This document shows, piece by piece, positions 6,800-6,832 of a stretch of DNA of 6,832 nt; the first letter of the stretch is position 1, and each line of letters starts with the position of its first letter. The stretch is from Elusimicrobiota bacterium (lineage in GTDB: Bacteria > CG03): the NCBI GenBank assembly GCA_021161625.1, contig JAGHAG010000082.1:1-6832 (forward strand). Direction: 5' to 3'. Both the position numbers and the translations under genes were made by a program. Under the pieces are notes generated by a model that worked only from the letters and a program-made list of their open reading frames with translations, did not search any database and was not told where the DNA came from.

Positions 6800-6832
6800 A
6801 TGGGACAAAATATTTTCATTCTTCTTTTAAGC
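6800..6832 (+). CDS. Start of an unidentified gene, cut by right edge
   Basis: An ATG 2 bases after the methyltransferase stop opens a frame that stays open for all 11 remaining codons (MGQNIFILLLS). The peptide becomes hydrophobic at once, compatible with a membrane or signal segment or with a buried first beta-strand. Position and spacing match the rest of the operon, which is the main support. Too little is visible for a function. Confidence 0.5.
   Translation, partial: MGQNIFILLLS

Noticed and set aside
6173..6808. Leftward open frames opposite the methyltransferase (6173-6418 and 6485-6808)
   Set aside because: Antisense to SAM-binding motifs; the second only appears long because of the AT-rich codon usage of the true gene.
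1..6832. CRISPR array, transposase gene, tRNA, rRNA or intein
   Set aside because: No regularly spaced repeats, transposase motifs, cloverleaf-like sequence, or splicing block within dnaE was seen on reading both strands.
1..6832. Alternative genetic code with UGA as a sense codon
   Set aside because: All genes read full length with the standard code and end at TAA or TAG; no conserved gene needs UGA read-through.

Overview
The window looks like an AT-rich bacterial chromosome segment with tightly packed genes. The best guess at lineage is Patescibacteria (Candidate Phyla Radiation). This is an inference from three things: a GC-rich TGCCTGCCGGCAGGCA palindrome lying in frame inside a gene, a type I have seen repeatedly in such genomes; very short intergenic gaps; and compact housekeeping genes. 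No rRNA or ribosomal protein is present to confirm it. The standard genetic code reads through every gene, and all four visible stops are TAA or TAG.

Layout. On the minus strand, bases 592 to 1 hold the first 197 residues of ribonuclease HII (rnhB), cut by the left edge. It carries an extra in-frame segment of roughly 35-40 residues made of small repeats and palindromes. A short divergent region (about 593-642) holds a near-consensus sigma-70-type promoter (TTGGCA, 17 bp, TATAAT) facing right, and a possible mirror-image -10 facing left. To its right lies one co-directional run of five genes with gaps of 7, 6, -11 and 2 bases: an undecapeptide-repeat beta-solenoid protein of unknown function (643-1326), the replicative DNA polymerase III alpha subunit dnaE (1334-4567), a PaaK/CapK-like adenylate-forming enzyme (4574-6109), a class I SAM-dependent methyltransferase (6099-6797), and the first 11 codons of another gene (6800 to the right edge).

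How the genes fit together. RNase HII and DnaE are both replication and genome-maintenance functions, though divergently transcribed. DnaE keeps all nine expected metal-binding residues of the PHP domain, so it may proofread by itself, and it ends directly after the OB fold. The adenylating enzyme and the methyltransferase overlap by 11 bases and may be translationally coupled. They suggest a small acid-activation and methylation module with unknown substrate. The solenoid gene at the head of the operon has no assignable function. None of the six gene starts has a recognisable Shine-Dalgarno sequence.

The items most worth a second look are the palindromic in-frame insertion in RNase HII, the very regular 11-residue solenoid protein co-transcribed with dnaE, the compact shared promoter, and the coupled ligase-methyltransferase pair. 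No CRISPR array, transposase, tRNA, rRNA or clear terminator was seen.
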